DNA of 64,000 nt from positions 62,001-126,000 of the forward strand of contig SHZZ01000001.1 of NCBI GenBank assembly GCA_009692005.1. Reading direction: 5' to 3'. The DNA is from Gemmataceae bacterium (lineage in GTDB: Bacteria > Planctomycetota > Planctomycetia > Gemmatales > Gemmataceae). Position 1 is the first letter of the stretch. Each line of letters starts with the position of its first letter. This document shows, in pieces, positions 17,078 through 26,812 of the stretch. The notes below the pieces were generated by a model, which was not told the origin of the DNA, did no database searches, and was given only the letters and a program-made list of their open reading frames with translations. The position numbers and the translations under genes are program-made.

Positions 17078-18355
17078 ATGAGAAGTATTCTTTGTTCCAT
17101 GGGGATGGTGTTGGTTTTTTCCGCGGGGAGCTTGGGCCAGGAGAAATCGATTCCCGGCGACTGGCCGCAATTCCGCGGGCCCAACCGCGACGCCGTTTCC
17201 AGCGAAAAAGGATTATTGAAAACCTGGCCCAAGGGCGGGCCTGCACTCCTGTGGAAATCGGATGCCTTGGGAAATGGCTTTTCCAGCGTCAGCATTACCG
17301 GCAACAAAATTTTCACCATGGGGGACATCGCCGACTCTTCCCACCTTACCGCCATGGAAAGGGAAACAGGCAAAACCCTTTGGCAAACCAGGGTCGGCAA
17401 GGCCGGCGGGAATTATGCCGGCACGAGATGCACCCCCACCGTTAGTGGCAGCATGGTCTACGGTCTGGGGCAATTTGGCGATCTTGTTTGCCTGGATATT
17501 GAAACCGGCAAAGAAGTCTGGAGGAAAAGCCTGCCCAAGGACTTTGGCGGGCAATCAGGCGGGTGGAATTACACGGAATCCCCCCTGGTGGACGGCGACA
17601 AGCTGATTTGTACTCCAGGCGGAAAAACCAATACTATCGTGGCCCTTAACAAGACAACCGGGGATTTGCTTTGGTCCGCGGCCTTGGAGCAGTCGGCGGG
17701 ATACTCTTCCTCTATCCCAGTGCAGATCGGAAAAATCAAGCAATATGTGCAGTTGCTTTCCAATGAACTGGCCGGAGTGGATGCTGCCACGGGCAAAGTT
17801 CTGTGGCGCTATGGCAACGCGCGGGAGAAGTTCCAAGGGAACACTGCCAACATTCCGACCCCGATATTCTGGATGGGCCGGATTTACTCTGCCGCCGGAT
17901 ATGGCCGTGGCGCCGGCCTGGTTCAGCTTCAACCGACCGCCGCTGGCGTTTCCGCCAAAGAAGTCTATTTCAACAAGGAATTGACCAACAAGCATGGCGG
18001 GGCTGTGCGGGTGGGAACCTTGGTGTTCAGCGACCGGGATGACTCGGGCAACCCGCAATGCGCGGATATTGCCACGGGGAAAATCCTTTGGCGCCGGCCC
18101 AGGCCCGAAAGCCGGGAGTCCGGCAGCGGGTCCGCTTCCCTGATGTTTGCCGATGGGCAGCTTTATATCCGTTACGCCAACGGTTATGTCGCGCTGGTGG
18201 ATGCCAGCTCAAAGGGCTATGTGGAAAAGGGATCGTTCAAAATTCCCAATTCCGACAGCAATAGCTGGAACCATCCGGTGGTGGCCGGGGGAAAACTTTA
18301 TTTGCGGGAAAAGGGAGTTCTTTGGTGCTACAATGTCTCCTCCAGCGCCAATTAA
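17078..18355 (+). CDS. Secreted PQQ-type beta-propeller protein
   Basis: The 425-residue protein has a signal peptide (about residues 1-20, ending S-L-G-Q-E). It is followed by W-P-Q-F-R-G-P-N-R-D, the opening typical of planctomycete PQQ-binding-like propellers. Repeated blades of the pattern D-x-x-T-G-K-x-x-W are present (for example E-T-G-K-T-L-W, E-T-G-K-E-V-W, A-T-G-K-V-L-W and A-T-G-K-I-L-W). The fold is shared by quinoprotein dehydrogenases and the scaffold protein BamB. No dehydrogenase metal or PQQ residues are obvious, so a binding or structural role in the periplasm is more likely. GGAGG lies about 10 bases before the ATG. The M16 peptidase gene follows about 60 bases downstream. 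Confidence 0.87.
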   Translation: MRSILCSMGMVLVFSAGSLGQEKSIPGDWPQFRGPNRDAVSSEKGLLKTWPKGGPALLWKSDALGNGFSSVSITGNKIFTMGDIADSSHLTAMERETGKTLWQTRVGKAGGNYAGTRCTPTVSGSMVYGLGQFGDLVCLDIETGKEVWRKSLPKDFGGQSGGWNYTESPLVDGDKLICTPGGKTNTIVALNKTTGDLLWSAALEQSAGYSSSIPVQIGKIKQYVQLLSNELAGVDAATGKVLWRYGNAREKFQGNTANIPTPIFWMGRIYSAAGYGRGAGLVQLQPTAAGVSAKEVYFNKELTNKHGGAVRVGTLVFSDRDDSGNPQCADIATGKILWRRPRPESRESGSGSASLMFADGQLYIRYANGYVALVDASSKGYVEKGSFKIPNSDSNSWNHPVVAGGKLYLREKGVLWCYNVSSSAN

Positions 18356-18414
18356 CCAGGCAATCAGGCGGTTTGTTTTCTTGCCAGGATTCTAATCGAA
18401 GGAGTGTGTTTCCC

Positions 18415-21150
18415 ATGAGAACCATGGCCGTGGTGTTTGTTTCCTTGGTAGTTTCCGTTTTCTGCCCTCCCCTGGTGTTGGCTCAGGAGAAAAATTCTCC
18501 TCCCATTCGCGAAATTATCACCATCGAGAATATTTCCGAATATAGCCTGGCTAATGGCATGAAGGCGCTTCTCTACCCCGACCCATCCACTTCCAAGGTA
18601 ACCGTTAACGCCACCGTCTTTGTTGGTTCCCGCCATGAAGGCTATGGCGAGGCCGGCATGGCGCACCTATTGGAGCACATGGTGTTCAAGGGCACGCGCT
18701 TGCATCCCGATATTCCCAAGGTGTTCAAGGATCGGGGCGCCATGATTAATGGCACCACCTGGCTTGACCGCACCAATTATTTTGAAATCCTTCCCGCCGA
18801 GGGCGACAACCTGGAATTTGCCATTCGCTTGGAAGCGGATCGCCTTTTCAACAGCCTGATCCGTCGGGAGGACTTGGCTTCGGAAATGACCGTGGTGCGC
18901 AATGAATTTGAACGGGGAGAAAACGATCCCGAGCGAGTGCTTTCACAAAGAATGATGTCGGCGGCGTTTGAATGGCACAATTATGGCAAATCTACCATTG
19001 GCAACCGCGCCGACATCGAGCGCGTTCCCATCGAAAAACTTCAGGCCTTTTACAAAAAATATTACCGCGTGGACAACCTCATGTTGATCCTGGCAGGTAA
19101 CTTTAAAAGGGATCAGGCTCTGCAACTCATCGTGAAATATTTTGGGGATATTAAACCCCCAGCCACGCCTTTGGAAAACACTTATACCGAGGAACCCGCT
19201 CAGGACGGGCCCAGGCAGGTGGGCCTGCGCCGGGTGGGAAAAGCGGGCGCCGTTGGTGTCCTTTACCACATTCCTTCCGGTTCTCATCCCGATTTCCCCG
19301 CCCTGGAAATCCTGGGCGATATCCTGGCCAGCCAACCTTCTGGGCCCTTGTATAAGGCGCTGGTTGAGGGGAAACTCGCCTCCAGCGTCTCCGCTGGCGC
19401 CTATGGATGGCACGATCCGGGCGTACTCGAGGTCATGGCTTCCGTGGAATCTATTGTCAGCCCAGAAAAGGCCCGCGATGTCCTTTTGCAATCGATGGAA
19501 CAGGTCAGGAGTTCTCCCATTTTGGCGGCCGATGTCGAGCGGGCCAAGCTCCGCTTCACCAGGGCCAGGGGAAATCAAATGGCCGACAGTAACCGAATTG
19601 GCATCGCTTTGAGTGATTGGGCCGCAAAGGGAGACTGGCGATTGTTCTTTTACCATCGAGACCAGATGGCGAAAGTCACGCCCGGCCAGGTGGAGCAAGT
19701 GGCGAAAAAATACCTGGTTTCCAATAACAGCACGGTGGGTGTTTATTACCCCACTACCGCTGCTGAGCGCACCCCCGTTCCTCCCTCTCCCGATTTGGCC
19801 AGCCTGCTCAAGGATTACAAAGGTGGCCAGGCCCTGGCCCAGGGAGAGTTCTTTGACCCGGCCATAGACAATTGCATCCAGCGTAATGTCATTGGCGAAG
19901 TGGGTCCTGGTATCCGTTATTCCTTTCTGCCAAAGAAAACTCGAAATGAAATGGTTGCGCTGCAAATTGCCTGGCGGTATGGCAACGAGCAAAGTTTGGC
20001 GGGAAAGAACTCTGCCGCAGCGCTACTGCCAAGTTTGATGACACGCGGGACCAAGGAGAAAAATCGCCAGCAAATCGAAGACGCGCAAACCCGCTTGCAG
20101 GCCATGGTGCGAGGCCAGGGCAGCGCGGGAGAAATGCGTTTTTCTGTCATGTGCAAGCGGGATGCTGTTGGCCCGGTTCTCGATCTTTTGCACGAAATGG
20201 TCCGCGCCCCATCATTTCCCCTGGAGGAATTTGAAACCCTGAAACGCCAGACGAAAGACATGGTTGAAAGGGGCTTAACCGACCCGGGCACGCTTGCCAG
20301 CCGGATGTTATTCAGGAAATTGCACCCCTACCCGGCTTCCGATGTCCGCTACATTCCCACGGCAGAAGAGCATTTGAAGCGGGTGGAATCGGCAACCCTG
20401 GAAGATGTCAAGAGTCTTTACGCCGACCAGGCCGGGCTTGGGGAAGTGGAAATTATTTCCGTTGGAGATTTTGAACCAGCGGTGGTTTTGGCAAAGATGG
20501 AAAAAACTTTTGGCGGCTGGAAAGCCAAGGCTTCCTATCAGAGGATCGCACGCCCCGCCTCTTTTCCCTCCAAAGGGGAAAAACTGGTGATTGAAACCCC
20601 GGACAAAGAGAACGCGGTTTTCCTGGCTGGGCTTTCTTTCCCCGTGATGGATAACAACCCCGATTTTGCCGCCTTACAATTGGCGGATTTCATTCTCGGC
20701 AGCGGCAGCCTCAGTTCCCGCCTGGGCAACCGGGTCCGTCAGAAGGAAGGTCTGGCCTATGGCGTCCGCTCTGGTCTTTCCGCTTCTTCATTGGATCCTG
20801 CCGCCGTGTTTCAGATTTCTGTCAGTTGCAATCCGAAAAAAGTCCGCGAGGTCGATGTGGCTGTGTTTGACGAGATCGGTCAATTCCTGGAAAAAGGCCT
20901 GAGCGAAAAGGAATTCCAGGAAAGCCAGAAGGCATTGCTGGCACAGATGAAAGTGGAAAGGTCCTCGGACTTGCGTTTGGCCGCGCTGATGGGGGAGAAC
21001 CTTTCCGCCGGGCGCAACATGGCTTTTTACAAAAACCTGGAGAAGGAAATTCAGGATTTGACGAAGGAAAAAGTGGTGGCTTCGTTTAAAAAACAAATCG
21101 ATCCCAAGAAGCTAATAGTGATTTGGGCCGGTGATTTCTCGAAAAAGTAG
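18415..21150 (+). CDS. Secreted M16 family zinc metallopeptidase (double-domain)
   Basis: The 911-residue protein has a signal peptide ending near L-V-L-A-Q, then two tandem M16/insulinase-type halves. The N-terminal half carries the inverted zinc motif H84-L-L-E-H88, with the third ligand in the downstream R-N-E-F-E-R-G-E-N-D region. The second half lacks H-x-x-E-H and keeps the R/Y type C-terminal motif region (L-G-N-R-V-R-Q-K-E-G-L-A-Y-G-V). This is the usual arrangement of PqqL-like clamshell peptidases. The ATG at 18415 has AAGGAG about 10 bases upstream; the longer frame starting at 18322 overlaps the propeller gene and lacks a signal. It probably degrades peptides in the periplasm. Confidence 0.92.
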   Translation: MRTMAVVFVSLVVSVFCPPLVLAQEKNSPPIREIITIENISEYSLANGMKALLYPDPSTSKVTVNATVFVGSRHEGYGEAGMAHLLEHMVFKGTRLHPDIPKVFKDRGAMINGTTWLDRTNYFEILPAEGDNLEFAIRLEADRLFNSLIRREDLASEMTVVRNEFERGENDPERVLSQRMMSAAFEWHNYGKSTIGNRADIERVPIEKLQAFYKKYYRVDNLMLILAGNFKRDQALQLIVKYFGDIKPPATPLENTYTEEPAQDGPRQVGLRRVGKAGAVGVLYHIPSGSHPDFPALEILGDILASQPSGPLYKALVEGKLASSVSAGAYGWHDPGVLEVMASVESIVSPEKARDVLLQSMEQVRSSPILAADVERAKLRFTRARGNQMADSNRIGIALSDWAAKGDWRLFFYHRDQMAKVTPGQVEQVAKKYLVSNNSTVGVYYPTTAAERTPVPPSPDLASLLKDYKGGQALAQGEFFDPAIDNCIQRNVIGEVGPGIRYSFLPKKTRNEMVALQIAWRYGNEQSLAGKNSAAALLPSLMTRGTKEKNRQQIEDAQTRLQAMVRGQGSAGEMRFSVMCKRDAVGPVLDLLHEMVRAPSFPLEEFETLKRQTKDMVERGLTDPGTLASRMLFRKLHPYPASDVRYIPTAEEHLKRVESATLEDVKSLYADQAGLGEVEIISVGDFEPAVVLAKMEKTFGGWKAKASYQRIARPASFPSKGEKLVIETPDKENAVFLAGLSFPVMDNNPDFAALQLADFILGSGSLSSRLGNRVRQKEGLAYGVRSGLSASSLDPAAVFQISVSCNPKKVREVDVAVFDEIGQFLEKGLSEKEFQESQKALLAQMKVERSSDLRLAALMGENLSAGRNMAFYKNLEKEIQDLTKEKVVASFKKQIDPKKLIVIWAGDFSKK

Positions 21151-21153
21151 GAT

Positions 21154-21190
21154 AAAAAAATCAAGGGAGGGGCTTTTACCCCCTCCCTTG
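21154..21190 (-). terminator. Rho-independent terminator of the guaB-secreted protein unit
   Basis: An 11-base-pair perfect stem (21162-21172 with 21180-21190, CAAGGGAGGGG type) with a 7-base loop is followed on the minus strand by seven T residues. It lies between the convergent M16 and secreted-protein genes. On the plus strand there is no T tract, so it mainly serves the minus-strand unit. Confidence 0.85.
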
Positions 21191-21207
21191 CGCAATTTCA
21201 CCTTCGC

Positions 21208-21912
21208 TTATGGGAAAACCGCGATCAGCAGCGCGATGGTGCACAGTTCCGACACTGTGCCGGTGATTGACACATTGGGCGGATACCACATGTAAGGGAC
21301 CGGGTCGCCTGGCAAGGCATAACCGGCGTTGCTGTCATACCGGCGGAACGGGTCAGTCGCCATGTGGTAAGGCAAGAAGACAAAGTCGAAGTAGAAAGCA
21401 GCGGTGGAAACGAAGGGCTGAACAGCGCCAAGGTCCCAGCCATACCGTTCACTGTTGATTTCCTGGAAATACAGGCGGTCGAAGGTCAGGTAGGAAGGCT
21501 CTACCTTGCGGTCATGGCGTTCCCATTCCTTGGTACGCCATTGGGAGTCGTAGGATTTGGTGGAGAGGACCACATCGGAAGGAAAGGCGATCCTTTCCAA
21601 TTGATCCATCGACCTTTTTTCCTGACGCATCCTTTCACGCAAGGAGTCCTCGGACTCCAGGCGGAACAGGCGTTCTGCCCCAGGGGGGTCGAGTTGAATT
21701 TGATACGGGGTCAATAAATCCTGTGTCGGCCTCGGATCATTGATCAGGGGCAAAGGCTGGCCGACAACCTGCTTTGCCGCCGTGAACGGCGATTTGAACG
21801 AAGCGGCCAGGATTGGCCCGTTTTCCGGAAGAACCGGTTCTCCGGCGTTGGCTATTCCCACGGCCAGGGTTCCTCCCACGGCCAGGGTCTTAATTGCTGT
21901 CATGATTCGCAT
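21208..21912 (-). CDS. Secreted protein of unknown function overlapping guaB
   Basis: I do not recognise a named family. The 234-residue product has a signal peptide ([17 protein letters not shown]), a charged helical middle part (residues 85-130), and an aromatic-rich C-terminal half with [11 protein letters not shown] and P-Y-M-W-Y-P-P. The last residues form a hydrophobic segment. The ATG at 21912 is preferred because GAGGA lies 6 bases before it; the ATG at 21903 is the alternative. Either start lies inside the last codons of guaB, giving a 23- or 14-base overlap in another frame, so translation is probably coupled to guaB. A clear terminator follows. Confidence 0.72.
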   Translation of the reverse strand: MRIMTAIKTLAVGGTLAVGIANAGEPVLPENGPILAASFKSPFTAAKQVVGQPLPLINDPRPTQDLLTPYQIQLDPPGAERLFRLESEDSLRERMRQEKRSMDQLERIAFPSDVVLSTKSYDSQWRTKEWERHDRKVEPSYLTFDRLYFQEINSERYGWDLGAVQPFVSTAAFYFDFVFLPYHMATDPFRRYDSNAGYALPGDPVPYMWYPPNVSITGTVSELCTIALLIAVFP

Positions 21913-23371
21913 GGTCCGTCCTCGAAGAGTAATTCGAAGCCTCCTGCGTGATGGAGATATCGTGGGGGTGACTCTCCACCACTGTGGCTCCACTTACTTG
22001 AATAAATCGGGTTTTCGTACGCAATTCTTCTATATTCTTGGTTCCGCAGTAACCCATTCCAGCCCGCAACCCACCCACAAGCTGGTAAATAAAGGGGGCC
22101 AAGGGGCCTTTGTAAGGAACTCGTCCTTCCACCCCTTCCGGCACCAGTTTATCTCGCGAAGTTTCTTCCCCCTGCTGATATCGGTCGCGTGAGCCGGACA
22201 TCATCGCTCCTTGCGACCCCATGCCCCGGTAGGTTTTGAAACTCCGCCCTTTGTAAAGGATGATCTGCCCTGGCGACTCTGCCAGCCCAGCCAGCAAACT
22301 CCCCAACATGACACAGTTTGCCCCAGCCGCCACGGCCTTGGTGATATCGCCGGAATAGCGAATACCGCCATCCGCAATAACGGGAACCTTTAAATCCTTC
22401 AAACTCAGGGCCACCTGGTAAATGGCGGTGATCTGAGGAACCCCCACCCCGGAGATAATCCGCGTGGTGCAGATCGATCCCGGACCGATGCCAACTTTCA
22501 CAGCGTCCGCTCCAGCTTGCACCAGGGCCAATGCTCCTTCTTTCGTTGCCACATTGCCCGCGATGACATCGATGGCAAATTGTTTTTTCACTTTGGCCAC
22601 GGTCTCTATGACATTGCGGCTATGGCCGTGCGCCGAATCCACTACCAAGACGTCCACGCCTGCTTTAATCAGGGACTCTGCCCTTTCCAGGTCGTGAACG
22701 CCAATGGCCGCGCCCACTCTTAGCCTGCCTCGCTTATCTTTACAGGCATTGGGAAAACTGGTTAGTTTATCAATGTCCTTGATGGTTATGAGGCCTTTCA
22801 GTAGGTACTTATCGTCAACCAGCAAAAGTTTCTCGACCTTATTTTCCGTTAAAATCCTTTCAGCTTCCTCCAAGGTCGTATTTTCTGAGGCGGTCACCAG
22901 GTTTTCCTTGGTCATGACCTCGGCGATTTGCTGATGATAGTTGGCTAAAAAACGCAAATCCCGCCGCGTTAGAATCCCTTTCAACTTCCCCTGCACCGTA
23001 ATAGGCACACCGCTGATCTTGTTCTGTTCCATGATTTTCTTGGCATTGCCCACGGTTTCCTCGGGCGGCAAGGTGATTGGGTCGGTGATGATTCCGTTTT
23101 CACTTCGCTTTACCTTGTCAACTTCTCGGGTTTGCTCCGCAATTGACAGGTTCTTGTGGATGATTCCCAGACCCCCTTCCTGGGCCAGGGCAATGGCCAA
23201 GTCGCTCTCCGTCACTGTGTCCATTGGTGAGGAAAGAACAGGGATGTTCAGCGTGATATTGCGGGTGAGGGTAGTCCGCAAGTCGACTTCTTTAGGCACC
23301 ACTTCGCTGTAACCCGGTTCCAATAAAACATCGTCGAAGGTGATTCCCTGGTAAATGATGCGGTCTTGCAT
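21890..23371 (-). CDS. guaB: Inosine-5'-monophosphate dehydrogenase
   Basis: The enzyme oxidises IMP to XMP with NAD, the committed step of GMP synthesis. The 493-residue protein shows the TIM barrel split by a tandem CBS pair (about residues 95-205). The catalytic cysteine loop is [11 protein letters not shown], followed by D-G-G-I-R-Y-S-G-D and G-S-L-L-A-G (the IMP phosphate site). The flap contains Y-R-G-M-G-S and the catalytic R-Y area. The ATG at 23371 is taken because AAGGAG precedes it and the protein then starts at the usual place; the longer frame to 23428 has no support. The CBS pair suggests purine nucleotide control. The secreted-protein gene overlaps its 3' end. Confidence 0.97.
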   Translation of the reverse strand: MQDRIIYQGITFDDVLLEPGYSEVVPKEVDLRTTLTRNITLNIPVLSSPMDTVTESDLAIALAQEGGLGIIHKNLSIAEQTREVDKVKRSENGIITDPITLPPEETVGNAKKIMEQNKISGVPITVQGKLKGILTRRDLRFLANYHQQIAEVMTKENLVTASENTTLEEAERILTENKVEKLLLVDDKYLLKGLITIKDIDKLTSFPNACKDKRGRLRVGAAIGVHDLERAESLIKAGVDVLVVDSAHGHSRNVIETVAKVKKQFAIDVIAGNVATKEGALALVQAGADAVKVGIGPGSICTTRIISGVGVPQITAIYQVALSLKDLKVPVIADGGIRYSGDITKAVAAGANCVMLGSLLAGLAESPGQIILYKGRSFKTYRGMGSQGAMMSGSRDRYQQGEETSRDKLVPEGVEGRVPYKGPLAPFIYQLVGGLRAGMGYCGTKNIEELRTKTRFIQVSGATVVESHPHDISITQEASNYSSRTDHANHDSN

Positions 23372-23955
23372 GGAGATCTCCTTGGGATTTATCTGGCAAT
23401 TATAGAACCATTGCCCTGGGAAAACCAATTACCGCGAATTACCTTCCTTCACTACCGAGCGTAAACTCTGAAAGCATTTCAAACTCAATAACCGGGCTAA
23501 GCCCAATGGGGCTTCTCTCCCCCTTTACAAGAATATTACCAGGCTGCCAAGAACCGGTGCCGTGTGTACTTTTGGGTTGATTCCGAGTGATGGCAAACGG
23601 GGCCAGATTCTCCACTTCAAAGTAGTTTTTGTCTTGCCCGATATTCGAAAGCAACCCAAGAAAAAGGGCCTATTCAATGTTGCTCAGAAACTTGCAGAAC
23701 TGCTACTCCACGAACACGGATGGGGATTTGACGATAAGTCGTGAGTGGAATTTCGATTAATTCTGCTTGAAATTGTTTCAAAAAAAAACTGGGCACCGGG
23801 ATTTTCTTTCCCAAGCTTTGCAAACTTCCCAAAAAGGTTGCCAGGCATTACCCTTAACCTTGGTAAATGCGGAATTGCTTTACTATCTTCCCAAGAATTG
23901 CCGAAGGATAGATGTAGCGGCTTTTAAAGTTCCAAAAACATGGTTTGATAACACC
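23372..23955. other. Intergenic region, 584 bases, no confirmed gene
   Basis: This region lies between the divergent guaB and export-operon starts. Two short overlapping frames look mildly protein-like: a 71-residue minus-strand frame (23439-23654) and a 60-residue plus-strand frame (23562-23744). Neither has a recognised family, and they cannot both be real. The frame of the HlyD gene is open back to 23767, but that extension has no membrane-anchor logic and I exclude it. The region should hold the promoters of guaB and of the efflux operon. I found no repeat, tRNA or insertion sequence. Confidence 0.5.
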
Positions 23956-25284
23956 ATGCCAGCCAACCCGAAAGAAAACCCAGGGCCAGCCCCCAAGCCA
24001 AAGCCTATCGCTTGGTGGTTCCTCCCTTGGTTCCTTTTGTTTTTAGTTGCGGGGGGTTTGCTTGGCTGGTGGTGGGTCCGCCTTTCCTCGGTGAGTACGG
24101 AAAACGCCTATGTGATTGGGAATGTAACCCCAATTTCTTCGGAAGTTAGCGGCCCGGTGGTAGCCATGTATGTGGACGACAACATGGAGGTCAAGCCAGG
24201 GGATCCGTTGATTCAGATTGACCCGATTCCCTTCCAGTTGGAAGTTGAGCAGGCGCTTTCGGATTACAAGCAGGCGAAAGCCGAGGCAGAAGCGGCTCGC
24301 TTGAATATTCGCCTGACTCGCGAGGACCGTTTAGCCCTGCTGGAAGGGGCCAAGGCTCGCGAAAAAGACCAAGAGCACGGGGTTGACGCCGCCGAGTTTG
24401 AAGTGAAAACCCGCGACCAAATCCACCAGAAGGAGAAGGATACTTTGGCTTCGGCCAAAGCGCAATTGCCAGGTTTGGAGGCGTTGCGCGTTAACGCCTG
24501 GGAGTACCTCGACCGTTTCACCCGCCTGGCGAATTCCGGCGATATTCCCGTGCAGGAGATGGATAATAAAAACGCCATCTACCGTGAGGCGAGCGCCAAA
24601 GTGGAAGCCCTGGCTCGCCAGATCGCTTCCCTGGAAAAACAAGTTCTGGCGAGCGGGTTTCAATTTCAGCAATCCAGGGAAATCGCTCTGCAAGCCAGGC
24701 GCAAACTGGACGACACAAAAGCAGAAGTGGCCAAGGCGCAAGCAGCCCAGATACAGCCCGATATTGCCGTGGCTGTCAGCAAAAGCCTCGACAGCAAGGT
24801 GGAGCAAGGAATAGCCAAGCTGGCTTTGGCTCGGTTAAAGCTTTCCAACACACTGGTTCGTGCGCCCCAGGGCGGAATTATCAGCAAGCGCACGGTGCAA
24901 CTGGGTTTGACGGTTACCGCCCGGCAAACATTCCTCAGCATCACACCGTTGGACCTGGGCAATGTTTGGGTAGTGGCCAACCTCAGGGAAGATCAGCTTG
25001 CTCAAACGCGGGTGGGACAGACAGTTCATGTGAGCATCGACGCCATTCCCGACCGGACATTCCCCTGCTGGGTAGAAAGCCTTTCGGGTGGAACTGGGTC
25101 AGCTTTTTCGCTGTTTCCCCCGGACAACGCCACTGGCAACTTTACCCGGATTGTGCAGCGCTTGCCGATCAGGCTGCGATTTTTGGAAAAGGAAAATCCC
25201 GAGGGAAGAATTCGTCCAGGCATGTCCTGCAAGGTGCATTTGGATTCTCAAGCAAGCCCCTTGCCAACCCAAAAAAACTGGTGA
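23956..25284 (+). CDS. HlyD/EmrA-type periplasmic adaptor of an export pump
   Basis: The 442-residue membrane-fusion protein has a short Pro-rich cytoplasmic N-terminus and one transmembrane anchor (about residues 18-40, W-W-F-L-P-W-F-L-L-F-L-V). A split lipoyl/barrel-sandwich domain follows (V-S-G-P-V-V-A-M-Y-V-D-D-N and V-R-A-P-Q-G-G-I-I-S-K-R). Between its halves is a long alpha-helical hairpin of about 200 residues with heptad-like character. A beta-barrel domain comes near the C-terminus (V-V-A-N-L-R-E-D-Q-L). Together with the EmrB-like MFS pump and TolC-like protein downstream it would form a channel across the envelope. The ATG at 23956 places the anchor correctly. The next gene begins 7 bases after its stop. 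Confidence 0.92.
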   Translation: MPANPKENPGPAPKPKPIAWWFLPWFLLFLVAGGLLGWWWVRLSSVSTENAYVIGNVTPISSEVSGPVVAMYVDDNMEVKPGDPLIQIDPIPFQLEVEQALSDYKQAKAEAEAARLNIRLTREDRLALLEGAKAREKDQEHGVDAAEFEVKTRDQIHQKEKDTLASAKAQLPGLEALRVNAWEYLDRFTRLANSGDIPVQEMDNKNAIYREASAKVEALARQIASLEKQVLASGFQFQQSREIALQARRKLDDTKAEVAKAQAAQIQPDIAVAVSKSLDSKVEQGIAKLALARLKLSNTLVRAPQGGIISKRTVQLGLTVTARQTFLSITPLDLGNVWVVANLREDQLAQTRVGQTVHVSIDAIPDRTFPCWVESLSGGTGSAFSLFPPDNATGNFTRIVQRLPIRLRFLEKENPEGRIRPGMSCKVHLDSQASPLPTQKNW

Positions 25285-25291
25285 GGCTTCG

Positions 25292-26812
25292 ATGACATCA
25301 ATCCTAACCATGGTTTTATGCCTGTCAGTATTGGGACAGGAAAAAAGCGTCCCCGGGGTCCCCTTGGAGGAGGCAGCTCCCCAAACCAAAACTTCTCTGG
25401 CCAGCGCCATTGCCAAGAGTCTGGAAAATGTGCAAAGCATTCAGGCCAATGTTTCCCTGAGAACCGCTTCGGTGGCGAAGTTTGAGGCCCTCAAGCATTT
25501 CTTCCCGGTGGCCAATTTGCCGCAACTTTTTGTTGGTCTTCGGACGATTGCCGGCCGCGAAGGGAGCAGTATTATTTATCCGGATGTGACCGGGGGCACG
25601 CCTTTTGCCGGCGTTCCCGGCCTCGACCGGGCAGAGTTGAACCGGGTCAACCTGTTCTTCCCCTTGGATCCGTCGGGTCATGTGACCAGCCTGCCCATTG
25701 CCGAGGAAGGCATTCGCGCCAAGTTGATCATGGAGCAGTTGATTCGCCGTTCGCAAATTGAACTGGCAGCCCAGCAATACTTTGAAACCAAGCAACTGCT
25801 CTATGGGGTGCGAACCGCAACCATTGGCCTGGAGTACGCGCAAAAAGCGGAACAAAACATCGAGAACAAGCTGCGTGAAAAGCAGGCGCATGATGTTGAA
25901 CTTACCGAAGCCAAGACTGCCAACCACCGGGCCGGTGTGCTCCTCAGCGACCTGGAAAAGAATGTCCGCATTGCCCAAAGAAAATTGGCCCTGACCCTGC
26001 ATACCAGCCGGCTGCTGGTTCCCCAGGAAGGCCAGCCCATCCGCGTCACCTTAAAAGACGAGTTCCTTTTTGACTTGGCGGACCCGGACCTTGTCGACCT
26101 GTCACTGATTCCCGATTTCCCGCAAACAAGGGAAGAGGCAATCGAACGCGCCAAGAAACAGCGACTTGAAGTTCGCCTGCTGGTGACCGGATTGAAAATA
26201 GCCCAGATTCAAGAAAGGCGCGATTGGTTACGGTTGCTGGGGTTGGGCAACTTCCCTTTTTCCATGTCGTTTAAAAGAACCAGTCCTGGGTATGATGGCG
26301 GCCCTGCCACCCTGGGTGTCATTTTTGGAACTCTCTACGACATCCCGGCCTTGGACATCGGGCTGTGGTCAAATGTCCGTCGGGCCAAACTGGATATCGT
26401 AAAGTCGCAACTGGATTTGGAAAAGTCCTTGCTGGAAGTCGAGCAAGACGCGGGAAATTCCTGGGACCGTTGGGAACAAACGGTGAAGGAATACCGGCAA
26501 AAAACCCGCGAGGAAGCTTTGCAAAAGGAATTGCTGGAACGCCAGGAGCGGTTGCTGGCGCAAAAACAAGCCATTCCATTGGATGTGCTGGCAGCTCGGG
26601 TGGGGTATTACCAGGCTCAAGCAAATCGCTGGGGCGCCTGGTACAACCTGCAACTGGCGCGCTTGGATATTTTGCGGGCGGCGGAATTGCTCCTGGATTA
26701 TGTGGAAAAGGCCGGCATCGCTGACATGGAAAAGAACCGTTCGTTAACCGACCCGGGGTTGTGGACGCGGATGTTGCACGGTGTCTTCGGGAAAAAGGAA
26801 CCCCTGGAATGA
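25292..26812 (+). CDS. TolC-like outer-membrane efflux protein
   Basis: The 506-residue protein has a short signal peptide (M-T-S-I-L-T-M-V-L-C-L-S-V-L-G-Q). Two long helical hairpins with coiled-coil character follow, a pattern of the OEP/TolC family. One spans about residues 145-240 (R-S-Q-I-E-L-A-A-Q-Q-Y-F), the other about residues 370-465. A beta-strand segment lies between them (G-T-L-Y-D-I-P-A-L-D-I-G-L-W-S-N). Such proteins form the trimeric outer-membrane exit duct of tripartite pumps. The ATG at 25292 is chosen because it begins the signal peptide; the frame from 25088 lies inside the HlyD gene. Its stop overlaps the next gene by four bases (ATGA). Confidence 0.85.
   Translation: MTSILTMVLCLSVLGQEKSVPGVPLEEAAPQTKTSLASAIAKSLENVQSIQANVSLRTASVAKFEALKHFFPVANLPQLFVGLRTIAGREGSSIIYPDVTGGTPFAGVPGLDRAELNRVNLFFPLDPSGHVTSLPIAEEGIRAKLIMEQLIRRSQIELAAQQYFETKQLLYGVRTATIGLEYAQKAEQNIENKLREKQAHDVELTEAKTANHRAGVLLSDLEKNVRIAQRKLALTLHTSRLLVPQEGQPIRVTLKDEFLFDLADPDLVDLSLIPDFPQTREEAIERAKKQRLEVRLLVTGLKIAQIQERRDWLRLLGLGNFPFSMSFKRTSPGYDGGPATLGVIFGTLYDIPALDIGLWSNVRRAKLDIVKSQLDLEKSLLEVEQDAGNSWDRWEQTVKEYRQKTREEALQKELLERQERLLAQKQAIPLDVLAARVGYYQAQANRWGAWYNLQLARLDILRAAELLLDYVEKAGIADMEKNRSLTDPGLWTRMLHGVFGKKEPLE

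Noticed and set aside
23767-23955. Upstream extension of the HlyD gene
   Set aside because: It adds 63 residues with no anchor or family logic; the ATG at 23956 places the transmembrane helix at the usual position.
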